Shown here piece by piece: positions 1-7,559 of a DNA stretch of 64,000 bases; the stretch's first letter is position 1; the number at the start of each line of letters is the position of its first letter. Source of the stretch: JACCXG01 sp963785755 (GTDB lineage Bacteria; Acidobacteriota; Vicinamibacteria; Vicinamibacterales; 2-12-FULL-66-21); contig CAWAXG010000068.1 in the NCBI GenBank assembly GCA_963785755.1, positions 1-64,000 on the forward strand, written 5' to 3'. A program made the position numbers and the translations under genes. A model generated the notes under the pieces. The model had not been told where the DNA came from, searched no databases, and worked only from the letters and a program-made list of their open reading frames with translations.

Positions 1-24
1 TGGCAGGAAGTGGGCGGTGTCAAG

Positions 25-941
25 ATGAAGGCGCTCATCAGCTCCGTCATCCTCACGCTCGTCGTCGCCGCGGCGGCTCGCGCGCAGACGGATGGCGTTG
101 AGCGGCTCGAGATCCTTGTGCAAGGCGCGACGATCTCCTCGCCGGGCGGCGAGGAGTTGCGCGTAGGTGGCGGCGCCAATCCCAACGAGCCGGGAAGAAC
201 GGTGCGGCACGGCTTTTCAGTGTTGCCCGATGGCTGTGTATGGTTTGTGTCCCGGGGGGTATGAGCCAGCCGCCGACCTCGGCTGGGCCGTCGAGATCAC
301 ACCGGTTCGTGTGGTTGATGACGCGGTGACGTTTCGCCTGGTGTGGGCACGCACGCGAGACGAAGGCAAGGCCTCGACGCAGTCACAGAGCGACAGGGAG
401 CTGACTCTCCGTCCAGGAGAGTCGATCCCTCTCGACTCCGTGCATCGCCCCTGTCCGGGCGAGCCGCGAACGATCGGCGAGTTGCTGCGGGTCACCTGGT
501 CGTTACCCCGATCCGGACTACGATCGCCGGCTGATTGCGCTGGATCTCTGGCTTGTCGAGAAGCTCAAAGACGGTACCGAGCGAAGCCTGCCGCTGTCGC
601 TGCGTGGCCTGTATCACCGGCCGATTCCCTTCTACTTCGACTCGACTACCGAGGGGGCGATGGCACTCGACATCTTCGGCGAAGTCACGGCGGCTCCGGC
701 GATCGCACGAGCGACGTGAAGATCATGACGCGCAGCCGGATCTACGATCCGAACCGCCCCCCGGCAGGCCCTTCCCTCGAGAGACAACCGCGACGATCAG
801 AATCACGCCGAACGAAGTCGTGTCCGTCCAGTTGCCGAAGGTCGCGGATGGAGCGGCGTTCGCCTCGCGGGCGTTGTCATTGAGAATTCGGGTACGGCAG
901 CTTCGATGAGACTCACGCGATCGATTGGCGCCGGTGCGTGA
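25..941 (+). pseudogene. Secreted protein of unknown function, broken by several frameshifts
   Basis: The reading begins at ATG 25 with a signal peptide (MKALISSVILTLVVAAAARA) and can be followed to a TGA at 939-941 only by changing frame about five times. Shifts near 255 (run of six G) and 505 (run of four C) each look like one extra base. Further shifts lie near 705, 760 and 855. Each piece reads as ordinary protein, for example YDRRLIALDLWLVEKLKDG at 519-575 and GVVIENSGTAASMRL near 870-914. I do not recognise a family. It may be an intact gene with sequencing errors or a decaying gene; the density of shifts is higher than elsewhere in the window. No partner gene is evident. Confidence 0.5.
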
Positions 942-947
942 CCCGTT

Positions 948-1120
948 GTGGTCGAAGGCGTTGTCGGTCCCGAGTCGAAAGCCGCTGACAAACGCCGTAG
1001 GGTTTTTACCGTGCATGGTAGCGCTGCGTCGTCGACAGGTCCGCGTGGCCGGCCAGCTCCTGGATGGCCCGCGCCGGGGCGCCTTCATCGCCAGGTGCGA
1101 ACAGAAGGTGTGCCGAAGGT
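948..1120 (-). pseudogene. Tyrosine recombinase (integrase) C-terminal remnant
   Basis: Reading leftwards from 1120, the sequence gives RHTFCSHLAMK, then after a one-base shift GAPARAIQELAGHADLSTTQ, then after another shift a short tail. This is the typical C-terminal catalytic block of phage-type and XerC/D-type integrases: the R-H-x-x motif, the HADLSTT block, and the RYMH tyrosine region, here damaged. The N-terminal part and the first catalytic Arg are absent. The fragment starts directly after the stop codon of the nat gene, with no start codon of its own. It is probably the scar of a lost mobile element or cassette. Confidence 0.6.
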
Positions 1121-1930
1121 TCAGGCGAGCGCGTTGGCAGCCCGGCTGTCGATCGCCGGAAAGATCGTGTCGGCGGGCAACGTGATGAGGAATACGTCGC
1201 GCAGCAGTGGCAGGAGCTCGACGCGGGCGATTTCGCGCGTGCGGGTACCTGACGCGCGGATTTCCGTATAGGCCGGGTAGCGCAGCACGTAGCGGACGTC
1301 CCGCGTGGCGCGTTGCACTGTCAGCGTCCGGACAAACGGGCTGCTCGGATGCGTGCTGGTGAACCAGTTCGCCACCTCGAGATCGATCGCCTGCACAGGA
1401 TGGGGCAGGAAGGCATACTGGTCGGCCCATGCGCCATCGCGCCGCATCTGCATGACGCGCAGCTCGCCCTCCTCGACTACCCGATAGGCGAGGCCCGCCG
1501 TCGGCGCGGTCGCCTCGCCGGTCATCGCCAGCGGCTCGTACGGTCCTTCGCCGCCGAACCCGACATCTGCCAGCCACGACTGCCCGTCGATCTCCACCGC
1601 GATCACCATGTGTGTGCGCGGGAGCACCGCGGTAGCACCGGCGCGGACACGCGCCTCCATCGGGCTCGCGGTGAAGCCGATCTCCCGGAGGATCTCGACG
1701 AACAGCGTGTTCTGCTCGAAGCAGTAGCCGCCGCGGCGCTGCGCGATCAGTTTGTCGCGCAGCCGTGCGAGGTCGAGGTGAACGCCGCGGCCCAGCAGGA
1801 TGTCGAGATTCTCGAAGGGGATCGCTTCGAGATGTGCCGCCTGCAGGCAGCGCAGGCCGGTCACGTCCACAGGACCGGGATCCGTGAGGCCGATACGGTT
1901 CAGGTACGCGTCGAGCAGCGGGGCCGCCAC
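1121..1930 (-). CDS. nat: Arylamine N-acetyltransferase
   Basis: A 269-residue protein of normal family length. NAT enzymes move the acetyl group from acetyl-CoA to aromatic amines or hydrazines in the cytoplasm through a Cys-His-Asp triad. All three residues are visible: Cys70 in RRGGYCFEQN, His107 in LPRTHMVI and Asp122 in LADVGFGG. The N-terminal helical region contains the conserved IPFENLDILLG stretch. The gene is intact and uses ATG at 1930. It stands alone between a methyltransferase gene and an integrase scar, so its natural substrate cannot be inferred from context. Confidence in the family is high. Confidence 0.92.
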   Translation of the reverse strand: MAAPLLDAYLNRIGLTDPGPVDVTGLRCLQAAHLEAIPFENLDILLGRGVHLDLARLRDKLIAQRRGGYCFEQNTLFVEILREIGFTASPMEARVRAGATAVLPRTHMVIAVEIDGQSWLADVGFGGEGPYEPLAMTGEATAPTAGLAYRVVEEGELRVMQMRRDGAWADQYAFLPHPVQAIDLEVANWFTSTHPSSPFVRTLTVQRATRDVRYVLRYPAYTEIRASGTRTREIARVELLPLLRDVFLITLPADTIFPAIDSRAANALA

Positions 1931-2000
1931 GAACGAAGTCTCTCACAGCAGCCGAGCGCCTGTTTTCTGCCCATGAAGACGATCCCACCGAAGCAATACC

Positions 2001-2885
2001 TCAAGGGACGATGCCGCGCACGGCCCACGCACGGCCAGCAAGCGTGATCGGGCGATCAGGGCCGTCGCCGAGTAGCCGCCTGCGCAACCGCAGTCGAAGC
2101 CGATCCCGCTCATCTGCTGAGAGCGAAGCGACATACTCGCCGGCCGGACCCTGCTTTTCCAAAAACGGCGACCAGTAGTCATCGAACGAAACGAACCGCG
2201 TCTGAATCGTGAGCGTCTCCTCCGACACATCCTGCAGCCCATGTTCACGCCAGAGCAACGCAAGTTCTCCCTTGCCGCACAGCGGCATGTGCCGCTCGTC
2301 TCGAGCGTCCATCGCAGGATTGAGCGAAATCGCTTCGTCCCAGAATACGCGCAACATCTGCATGCCCTGTCCGTAGTCCCACACGGCCGCCGCGACGGTG
2401 CCGCCCGGCCGCGTCACGCGAATCATCTCGTCCAGGGCTTTCGCGCGATCCGGGATGAAATTGAGCACCAGAAGCGAGAGCGTCCGGTCGAAGCTTCCAT
2501 CCCCGAAACGAAGCTGCTGCGCATCACCGACTTCGAACCGGACGGGGTCTTGTGCATGACGCGTCCGGGCAAGGTCGACATACGGTGCGGCGGGATCAAT
2601 GCCGATCACGCGGCTGGACGGGGCGCCTGCAACGACAGCCGCTGTCAACGCCCCAGTCCCCGATCCGACGTCCAGGACGTCATCGCCGTTGCGAACCCCG
2701 GCAAATCTCACTAGCAGTGGGGCGAGGACCCGGCTCCATCTGCCCATGAAGCGCTCGTACGCACCACCCGCTGAGAACATCCGATTCTGCGCGCCGGCCC
2801 TGGCGTTTCCGCCGAAGAGGCTCACCGCCATGAGCGTGATGAGGGCGAATGTGCGCTGTGACCCGAAAAGATTGCCGATGAGCAT
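2001..2885 (-). CDS. Class I SAM-dependent methyltransferase
   Basis: The Rossmann methyltransferase motif I is clear (DVLDVGSGTGALT), followed by an acidic motif II region (VIGIDPAAPYVDLAR) and motif III (FEVGDAQQLRFGDGSFD), as in UbiE-like methyltransferases. The first ATG (2885) yields a hydrophobic, signal-like N-terminus ending NARAGAQ before the usual family start MFSAGGAYERFMGRW. A cytoplasmic form would start at Met36 (2780). Either the enzyme is unusually exported or the upstream start is not used. The acceptor substrate is not predictable. It is transcribed in the same direction as nat, 70 bp upstream of it. Confidence 0.8.
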   Translation of the reverse strand: MLIGNLFGSQRTFALITLMAVSLFGGNARAGAQNRMFSAGGAYERFMGRWSRVLAPLLVRFAGVRNGDDVLDVGSGTGALTAAVVAGAPSSRVIGIDPAAPYVDLARTRHAQDPVRFEVGDAQQLRFGDGSFDRTLSLLVLNFIPDRAKALDEMIRVTRPGGTVAAAVWDYGQGMQMLRVFWDEAISLNPAMDARDERHMPLCGKGELALLWREHGLQDVSEETLTIQTRFVSFDDYWSPFLEKQGPAGEYVASLSADERDRLRLRLRRRLLGDGPDRPITLAGRAWAVRGIVP

Positions 2886-2988
2886 GTGAACGACCTCCGT
2901 GGTGGAGCAATGCTGACGGCCTCGAACACACTTTCCTCGCCTTGCTTTCTTGCGAATTCTTCGACTAGATGTGCGCCCGCTCTTTCCG

Positions 2989-4071
2989 CTACGGACGTAC
3001 GGTGACGCCATGGATCGCACATCCCCCTTGCCCGGTCGGCGGCTGCGGAAGGGGCGGGCCGCACGTGACGGGGTTGAACGGCGCGGGCGGAGAGAGCTGA
3101 AGGAAGGTCGTGGTTTGCTGGTTGACCTTCACGATCGCGAGCTGACCGGATGCGCGAAGCGACACGAAGAGTGTGTTCCCACGCACGCTCAGGGCATCCG
3201 GCTCGTCGTTCTCCATGCCCGGCGTCGGGTCGAGCGGCAACGCACCAATCGAGCTCGCAACCGGCCCTGTGAGATCCGCCAGGATTACCTCGTCGCTATG
3301 CGGCGATGTTCCGAACCCCACTTTCTCGTTCGGGCTCATGTTGAAGCTGTGCCAATCGGCAGCGCCGACCGTGCCAGCGTCGACGAGCGTGTCCGTCGTG
3401 GTATCCAGGCGATAGAAGTGGCCTCCTCCACCGCTGGAAGCTACGGTGACGGTCCGGCCTCGTTTGGACTTGATCATGCCGCAGGCCACGAATCCATCCG
3501 TCTTGAGCGTGTCGATGAGTTGCATTGTCGGCACATCGACGATGGCGATCCCGCTCGGCCGCAATGAGACATACGCACGTTCGCCGTCGTCTCGGAACAC
3601 GGAGCAGACCGGGGCTCCCACAGAGCCCAGGAGGAGGCTCCCGACCACTTGCCAGGACTCCGCGGCTTCATCTGCGGCAACCTTGATCAAACTCATCGTT
3701 GCCAACTGAGCGACGAGGAGCACCGATCCATCCGGCGATGGCTTGGCTTGGTGCGTGAGCGTGGGACCCAGATGCAGCGTCTGTATGATCTGGCGGTCGT
3801 CGGCGCGCAAGATGGACAGGTCACCGTTCCTCATCCCCGAGACGTAGGCGTAGTCGCCAAGCGGCGAGAACGTGATGATGTGCGGGCCGATGCCAGGAAC
3901 CGGAATCGTCTCGATTGAGGAACCTTCTCCATGGACGATGAACAGACGATCTGTGCCTTGACTGGTGACCCAGAGCTCCCCAGAGTCGGGTTGCTGGGCT
4001 GTCGCTGCGAGGACCGACGCGCTGAACCCGATCGCTAACACGATCGCAAGCCGTCCCATTAAACGAATCAT
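2989..4071 (-). CDS. Secreted beta-propeller (YVTN/NHL-like) protein
   Basis: About 360 residues from ATG 4071, which is preceded by a strong purine-rich ribosome binding site (AAAGGGGG about 6 bases upstream). An in-frame start 66 bases further up has no comparable site. Residues 1-25 form a signal peptide (MIRLMGRLAIVLAIGFSASV). The rest consists of repeated blades of the type PDGSVLLVAQ, GERAYVSL and GNTLFVSLRASG, typical of seven-bladed 40-residue propellers. Such proteins are periplasmic or secreted and act in binding or as enzyme scaffolds; no catalytic signature is visible. The C-terminus is Pro/Cys-rich. Function unknown. Confidence 0.75.
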   Translation of the reverse strand: MIRLMGRLAIVLAIGFSASVLAATAQQPDSGELWVTSQGTDRLFIVHGEGSSIETIPVPGIGPHIITFSPLGDYAYVSGMRNGDLSILRADDRQIIQTLHLGPTLTHQAKPSPDGSVLLVAQLATMSLIKVAADEAAESWQVVGSLLLGSVGAPVCSVFRDDGERAYVSLRPSGIAIVDVPTMQLIDTLKTDGFVACGMIKSKRGRTVTVASSGGGGHFYRLDTTTDTLVDAGTVGAADWHSFNMSPNEKVGFGTSPHSDEVILADLTGPVASSIGALPLDPTPGMENDEPDALSVRGNTLFVSLRASGQLAIVKVNQQTTTFLQLSPPAPFNPVTCGPPLPQPPTGQGGCAIHGVTVRP

Positions 4072-4147
4072 GCTGTACCCCCTTTGAATTCGAACAGGAG
4101 TCACGGTATGCGCAGGGGAAGTCCGGCAGAAGTGCAACGATGGGACT

Positions 4148-4357
4148 AAGTCGGTTCAATTTTCGGACTCGCACGGGCGAATCTGACGTGCGTGGCGTCG
4201 CGTCTCGGGGATCTGGAAGACGCGGGCATCGGTGTCGAACAGATAACCCTGTTCATGCTCACGTCGCGCACGGCGGAGATGGATATCGCGGTATCTGCCA
4301 ACCGGCTGTTCCTTCCGATCAGCGAGTCGCAGGGCGAGGTCTGGAGGCTCGATCAGG
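4148..4357 (+). pseudogene. C-terminal fragment, possibly of a beta-propeller protein
   Basis: An open stretch on the plus strand contains TSRTAEMDIAVSANRLFLPI followed by GEVWRLDQVDR. I read this as the last blade of a TolB/WD40-like propeller. There is no plausible start codon or upstream body; a stop lies just before it. It ends where the opposite-strand BKACE fragment begins (about 4358). The family assignment rests on general resemblance only, so it is weak. The short length and abutting foreign fragment argue for debris rather than a small gene. Confidence 0.35.
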
Positions 4358-4498
4358 TCGATCGGCTGTTTGCTTCATGAACATCAGATTTACGATGTCC
4401 GATCCGATACCGCCCAGCACACCAAAGATCATCTGGACGAAGAACGGCGGCTGGACGAGCTTGCGGTCGACCACGTGTGCGAATGCCTGTGTACCGTT
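4358..4498 (-). pseudogene. Beta-keto acid cleavage enzyme (BKACE, DUF849) fragment
   Basis: About 47 residues on the minus strand read AFAHVVDRKLVQPPFFVQ, then IFGVLGGIGSDIVNLMFMKQ, then TADR. This matches the conserved core of the BKACE/3-keto-5-aminohexanoate cleavage family, where a PPFFxQ segment is followed by the GILGGIGADPENLMFMK-type block. Both ends are missing: no metal-binding His motifs and no C-terminus are present. The piece cannot be functional. It abuts an unrelated plus-strand fragment, so at least one deletion or rearrangement joined them. Confidence 0.6.
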
Positions 4499-4585
4499 GT
4501 GGGCGGCGCGAGACACGTCACAGCGACTTGGATCACGCCGGCGTGACATCTAACGTGCGGAGAACAGTGCTGGACGTGCAACCCT

Positions 4586-7294
4586 TCACTCCGCGCGTAG
4601 CGCCTTCACCGGATCGATGCGGCTCGCCTGGCGCGCTGGCACGTAACCAGCTGCCATCGTGACGATCGTCAGCAGGGATAGAGCCGCGACAATCGCGATC
4701 GGATCGCGAGGGGTCAGGCCGAACAGCTGGCCGGCGATATAGCGGTTCGCGGCGAGCGAGGCCAAAGTGCCGAGCGCCGCGCCGATGGCCACCAGCAGCA
4801 GCGTTTCGCGCACCATCATCCACACAACGGTCTGTTGTCTGGCGCCGACGGCGATGCGGATGCCGATCTCCCGGGTGCGCCGGGCGACGCGGTACGCCAT
4901 CACGCCGTAGAGGCCGATGCACGCCAGGATCAGCGCGAGCGCGGCAAAGAACGTGGCGAGGAGGGCGAGCATCCGCTCGCGCACCAGCGACATCTCCACG
5001 ATCTGCTCCATCGTCGTGACTCCGGTCACGAACCCGCCCGGCACGGTCTCGGTGACGATGGCGCGGAGCGATGGTGCGAGCCGCGTGACATCGCCGGGCG
5101 CTCGCACCGCAACGACGGCGTCGGTGATCGGATCGATCGCCTGCTCCAGCGGCAGGTAGGCCATGCGTTCGTCCGGCGTTCGCAGATCCCGGTAGCGCGA
5201 GTCGGCGACGACGCCGACGATCTCGAACTCGTCCTGGACGTACTGGCCCGGGAAACTGACCTTGCGGCCAAGCGGACTCTCTGAGCCGAAGGATGACCGG
5301 GTGGCGGTCTCGTTGAGGATGGCGACACGCAGCGAGCCCGCCCGATCGCGCGGTGTGAACAATCGTCCGGCCAGCAGGCGGATGCCCGTGGTTTCGAAAT
5401 AGCCGTCGGTCACCTGGTTGATGCTGATCCCGCGACCTTTCTCGGGTCCCTTGACCGGATCGTGGATCGCCATCGACACTCCACGGTACCAGCCGCTGAG
5501 CGGGTTCATCGCCGCAACCGAGGCGGACGACACACCCGGCACCTCGCGCACCCGCTCGATGAAGCCGGTCCAGATCGCGCCGAGCCGCGCATGGTCCGCG
5601 CGATACTCCGCCGGGGTCTTCGGCTTCACGGTCCGCCCTGGCACGGTGGCCTCGACCTGCATCGTCAGGACGCCGTCGCGATCGAAGCCCGAAGGAACTG
5701 TGTTCAGGTTGTGAAGCGTCCGCAGAAAGAGCGCGGCGCCGCAGAGCAGGACGACCGACAACGTGACTTGCACGACGACCAGCGCTCGACCGAGGCGGCT
5801 GTGTGTGGTCGTTCGACCGGCAGCGCCGGGTTTCGCGGCATCGACCCGCGTCGCGCGCAGCGCCGGCGCGAGGCTGAAGAGCAGCGCGGTCGCAATCGAG
5901 ACGCCTGCGGTAAATCCGAGAACGCGCAGGTCGAAACGTGGTTCCAGCACCACTCGTTGAGCCGGGCCGGCGAGAACCGCAACCAGGAACGACGCGCCCC
6001 AGCGCGCGAACAGCAGTCCGGCTCCGGCTCCCAGCGCCACCAGCACGACGCCTTCGGTCAGCAGCTGACGGACCAGCCTGCCGCGGCTCGCGCCAATCGC
6101 GAGCCGCACCGCCATCTCGTTCTGCCTCGCCGTCGCGCGGGCGAGCAGCAGGTTGGCCACATTGGCGCAGCCGATGAGCAGCACGATGCCGACGATGGCC
6201 ATGACGATCAGCAGCGGCTCGGCGTAGGTGCGGCGCAGATTGTTCGCGCCTTTGGCCGCCGGCACGAGCGCGATGCCGCTGAAGTAGTCGCCGCGCTTGT
6301 CGCGAGGCATCCCGACGTCCGTCAAGTAGGCGTCCCACAGCACCTCGAGATCCGCGCGCGCCGCCTCGACGCTCGCGCCGGGCGGCAGACGCCCGATCAC
6401 GCTCAGCCACCAGCTCTGCTTCGATTGCAGACCCTGCTCGACGAGCATGATGGGAAGTGTGATGTCGAGCGGCGCACCGGCATGAAGCCCGAGGAATCCA
6501 GGTGGCGTGACGCCGACGATGGTCACCCACTGCGTGCCGACCTGGACGCTCTTCCCGAGTACCGCCGGATCCCGTCCGAAGCGTCGCGTCCAGAAGCCGT
6601 CGCTGATCACGGCGACGGCGCCGCCTGGGCCGCCGCGGCCGGGCTCGGAATCATCCGCGGGCGTGAGTACTCGGCCGTGGGCCGCGCGAACGCCGAGCAC
6701 GTCGAAGTAGGAGCCGGAGGCGTACTGGCCGCGCACCCGCTCAGGCACGCCGTCGATCGACACCTTGAACATGCGCGCGTTGAACGCCGCGATACCCGAG
6801 AGGAAGCGGTTGTGATCGCGGAGCACCTCGAAGCACGGATACGGAGGGCCGCTGCTGCCGCCAGACTTCCCGCCGGAGTTGTCGACGAAGAACAGGTGCT
6901 GCGGATCCTCGACCGGCAGCGTCTTGACCAGCACCGTGTCGATGAGCGTGAAGATCGCCGTATTGGCGCCGATCCCGAGTCCGAGCGACAACAGGGCGAC
7001 GAGTGTGAACGCCGGCGATCGGCGCAGGAGCCGAAACGCGTAGCTGACGTCGCCGCGCAGCTCGTCGAGCAGCCGCAGGCCGACCTGGTCGCGGCATTCC
7101 TCCTTGCGCGCCGCAACGCTGCCGAACTCGGCGAGCGCGCGCCGGCGGGCTTCCTCCTCCGGCACGCCGCGCCGCCGCAGATCAGCCTGATAGAGCTCGA
7201 GGTGGGCCCGCATCTCGTCCTGCATCTCGCGCTCGAAGTCAGCGCGCCCGCTGCTGACGCGAAGCCACGACCTGACGCGTGTGATGAGACTCAT
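4586..7294 (-). CDS. ADOP-family ABC transporter permease (MacB/FtsX type)
   Basis: A 902-residue protein with the layout of the acidobacterial duplicated orphan permease family. A cytoplasmic prefix (residues 1-85, containing EMQDEMRAHLEL and RRALAEFGS) precedes a first membrane helix (FTLVALLSLGLGIGANTAIF), a MacB periplasmic core domain, an FtsX triple-helix unit around residues 370-480, then a second core domain and a C-terminal FtsX unit ending in RQASRIDPVKALRAE. No ATPase gene is adjacent, which is usual for the family. The role is probably export or envelope mechanotransmission; substrate unknown. Such genes often have a PadR regulator next to them; none is seen here, but two palindromes lie upstream. 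Confidence 0.92.
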   Translation of the reverse strand: MSLITRVRSWLRVSSGRADFEREMQDEMRAHLELYQADLRRRGVPEEEARRRALAEFGSVAARKEECRDQVGLRLLDELRGDVSYAFRLLRRSPAFTLVALLSLGLGIGANTAIFTLIDTVLVKTLPVEDPQHLFFVDNSGGKSGGSSGPPYPCFEVLRDHNRFLSGIAAFNARMFKVSIDGVPERVRGQYASGSYFDVLGVRAAHGRVLTPADDSEPGRGGPGGAVAVISDGFWTRRFGRDPAVLGKSVQVGTQWVTIVGVTPPGFLGLHAGAPLDITLPIMLVEQGLQSKQSWWLSVIGRLPPGASVEAARADLEVLWDAYLTDVGMPRDKRGDYFSGIALVPAAKGANNLRRTYAEPLLIVMAIVGIVLLIGCANVANLLLARATARQNEMAVRLAIGASRGRLVRQLLTEGVVLVALGAGAGLLFARWGASFLVAVLAGPAQRVVLEPRFDLRVLGFTAGVSIATALLFSLAPALRATRVDAAKPGAAGRTTTHSRLGRALVVVQVTLSVVLLCGAALFLRTLHNLNTVPSGFDRDGVLTMQVEATVPGRTVKPKTPAEYRADHARLGAIWTGFIERVREVPGVSSASVAAMNPLSGWYRGVSMAIHDPVKGPEKGRGISINQVTDGYFETTGIRLLAGRLFTPRDRAGSLRVAILNETATRSSFGSESPLGRKVSFPGQYVQDEFEIVGVVADSRYRDLRTPDERMAYLPLEQAIDPITDAVVAVRAPGDVTRLAPSLRAIVTETVPGGFVTGVTTMEQIVEMSLVRERMLALLATFFAALALILACIGLYGVMAYRVARRTREIGIRIAVGARQQTVVWMMVRETLLLVAIGAALGTLASLAANRYIAGQLFGLTPRDPIAIVAALSLLTIVTMAAGYVPARQASRIDPVKALRAE

Positions 7295-7342
7295 CGATCC
7301 TCCCGCGTGCCCTGCAGCAGCTCGGTCGTGTCACTCACGCGG

Positions 7343-7398
7343 CTCTCCTAGACATACCAGGAGAGGATGCACCAGCTCTCCTAGGACGTCAAGGAGAG
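7343..7398. promoter_or_regulatory. Pair of 23-bp palindromes upstream of the ADOP permease
   Basis: Two copies of CTCTCCT-N9-AGGAGAG occupy 7343-7365 and 7376-7398, with centres 33 bp apart, about three helical turns. They lie 49 to 104 bp upstream of the permease ATG. Both arms are perfect seven-base inverted repeats and the spacers share some bases. The arrangement suggests two dimeric repressor sites on the same DNA face, plausibly for a PadR-type regulator encoded elsewhere. The regulator identity is inference. Confidence 0.5.
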
Positions 7399-7425
7399 AG
7401 AGCATGGGGCCGCCAGGGCTGCGGA

Positions 7426-7539
7426 CTATTTCCTGACGGTCAGATCGATGCGCTTGCTCTCCGCCTCGGCGAGCGACAGCCGCTCGGCGCGGGGCCGCAG
7501 CTCCGCGAGGAACTCCGGGTCGGACCACTGTCCGTCCTG
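7426..7539 (-). pseudogene. Fragment resembling the tail of a carboxypeptidase-regulatory-like protein
   Basis: Between the GH127-like gene and the ADOP palindromes, the minus strand reads WSDPEFLAELRPRAERLSLA and ends KRIDLTVRK before a TAG at 7426-7428. The pattern (W-x-D-P-x-F-L, then a loop and a terminal IDLTVR strand) resembles the ends of large acidobacterial carboxypeptidase-regulatory-like proteins. A stop lies just upstream in frame and there is no start codon. It is most likely a remnant; the family assignment is tentative. Confidence 0.3.
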
Positions 7540-7559
7540 AACGTGCGGTAATCAGCCCG

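Noticed and set aside
5462..7351. Long plus-strand open frame of 629 codons
   Set aside because: It is antisense to the ADOP permease, whose motifs are clear; the open frame is a product of high GC content.
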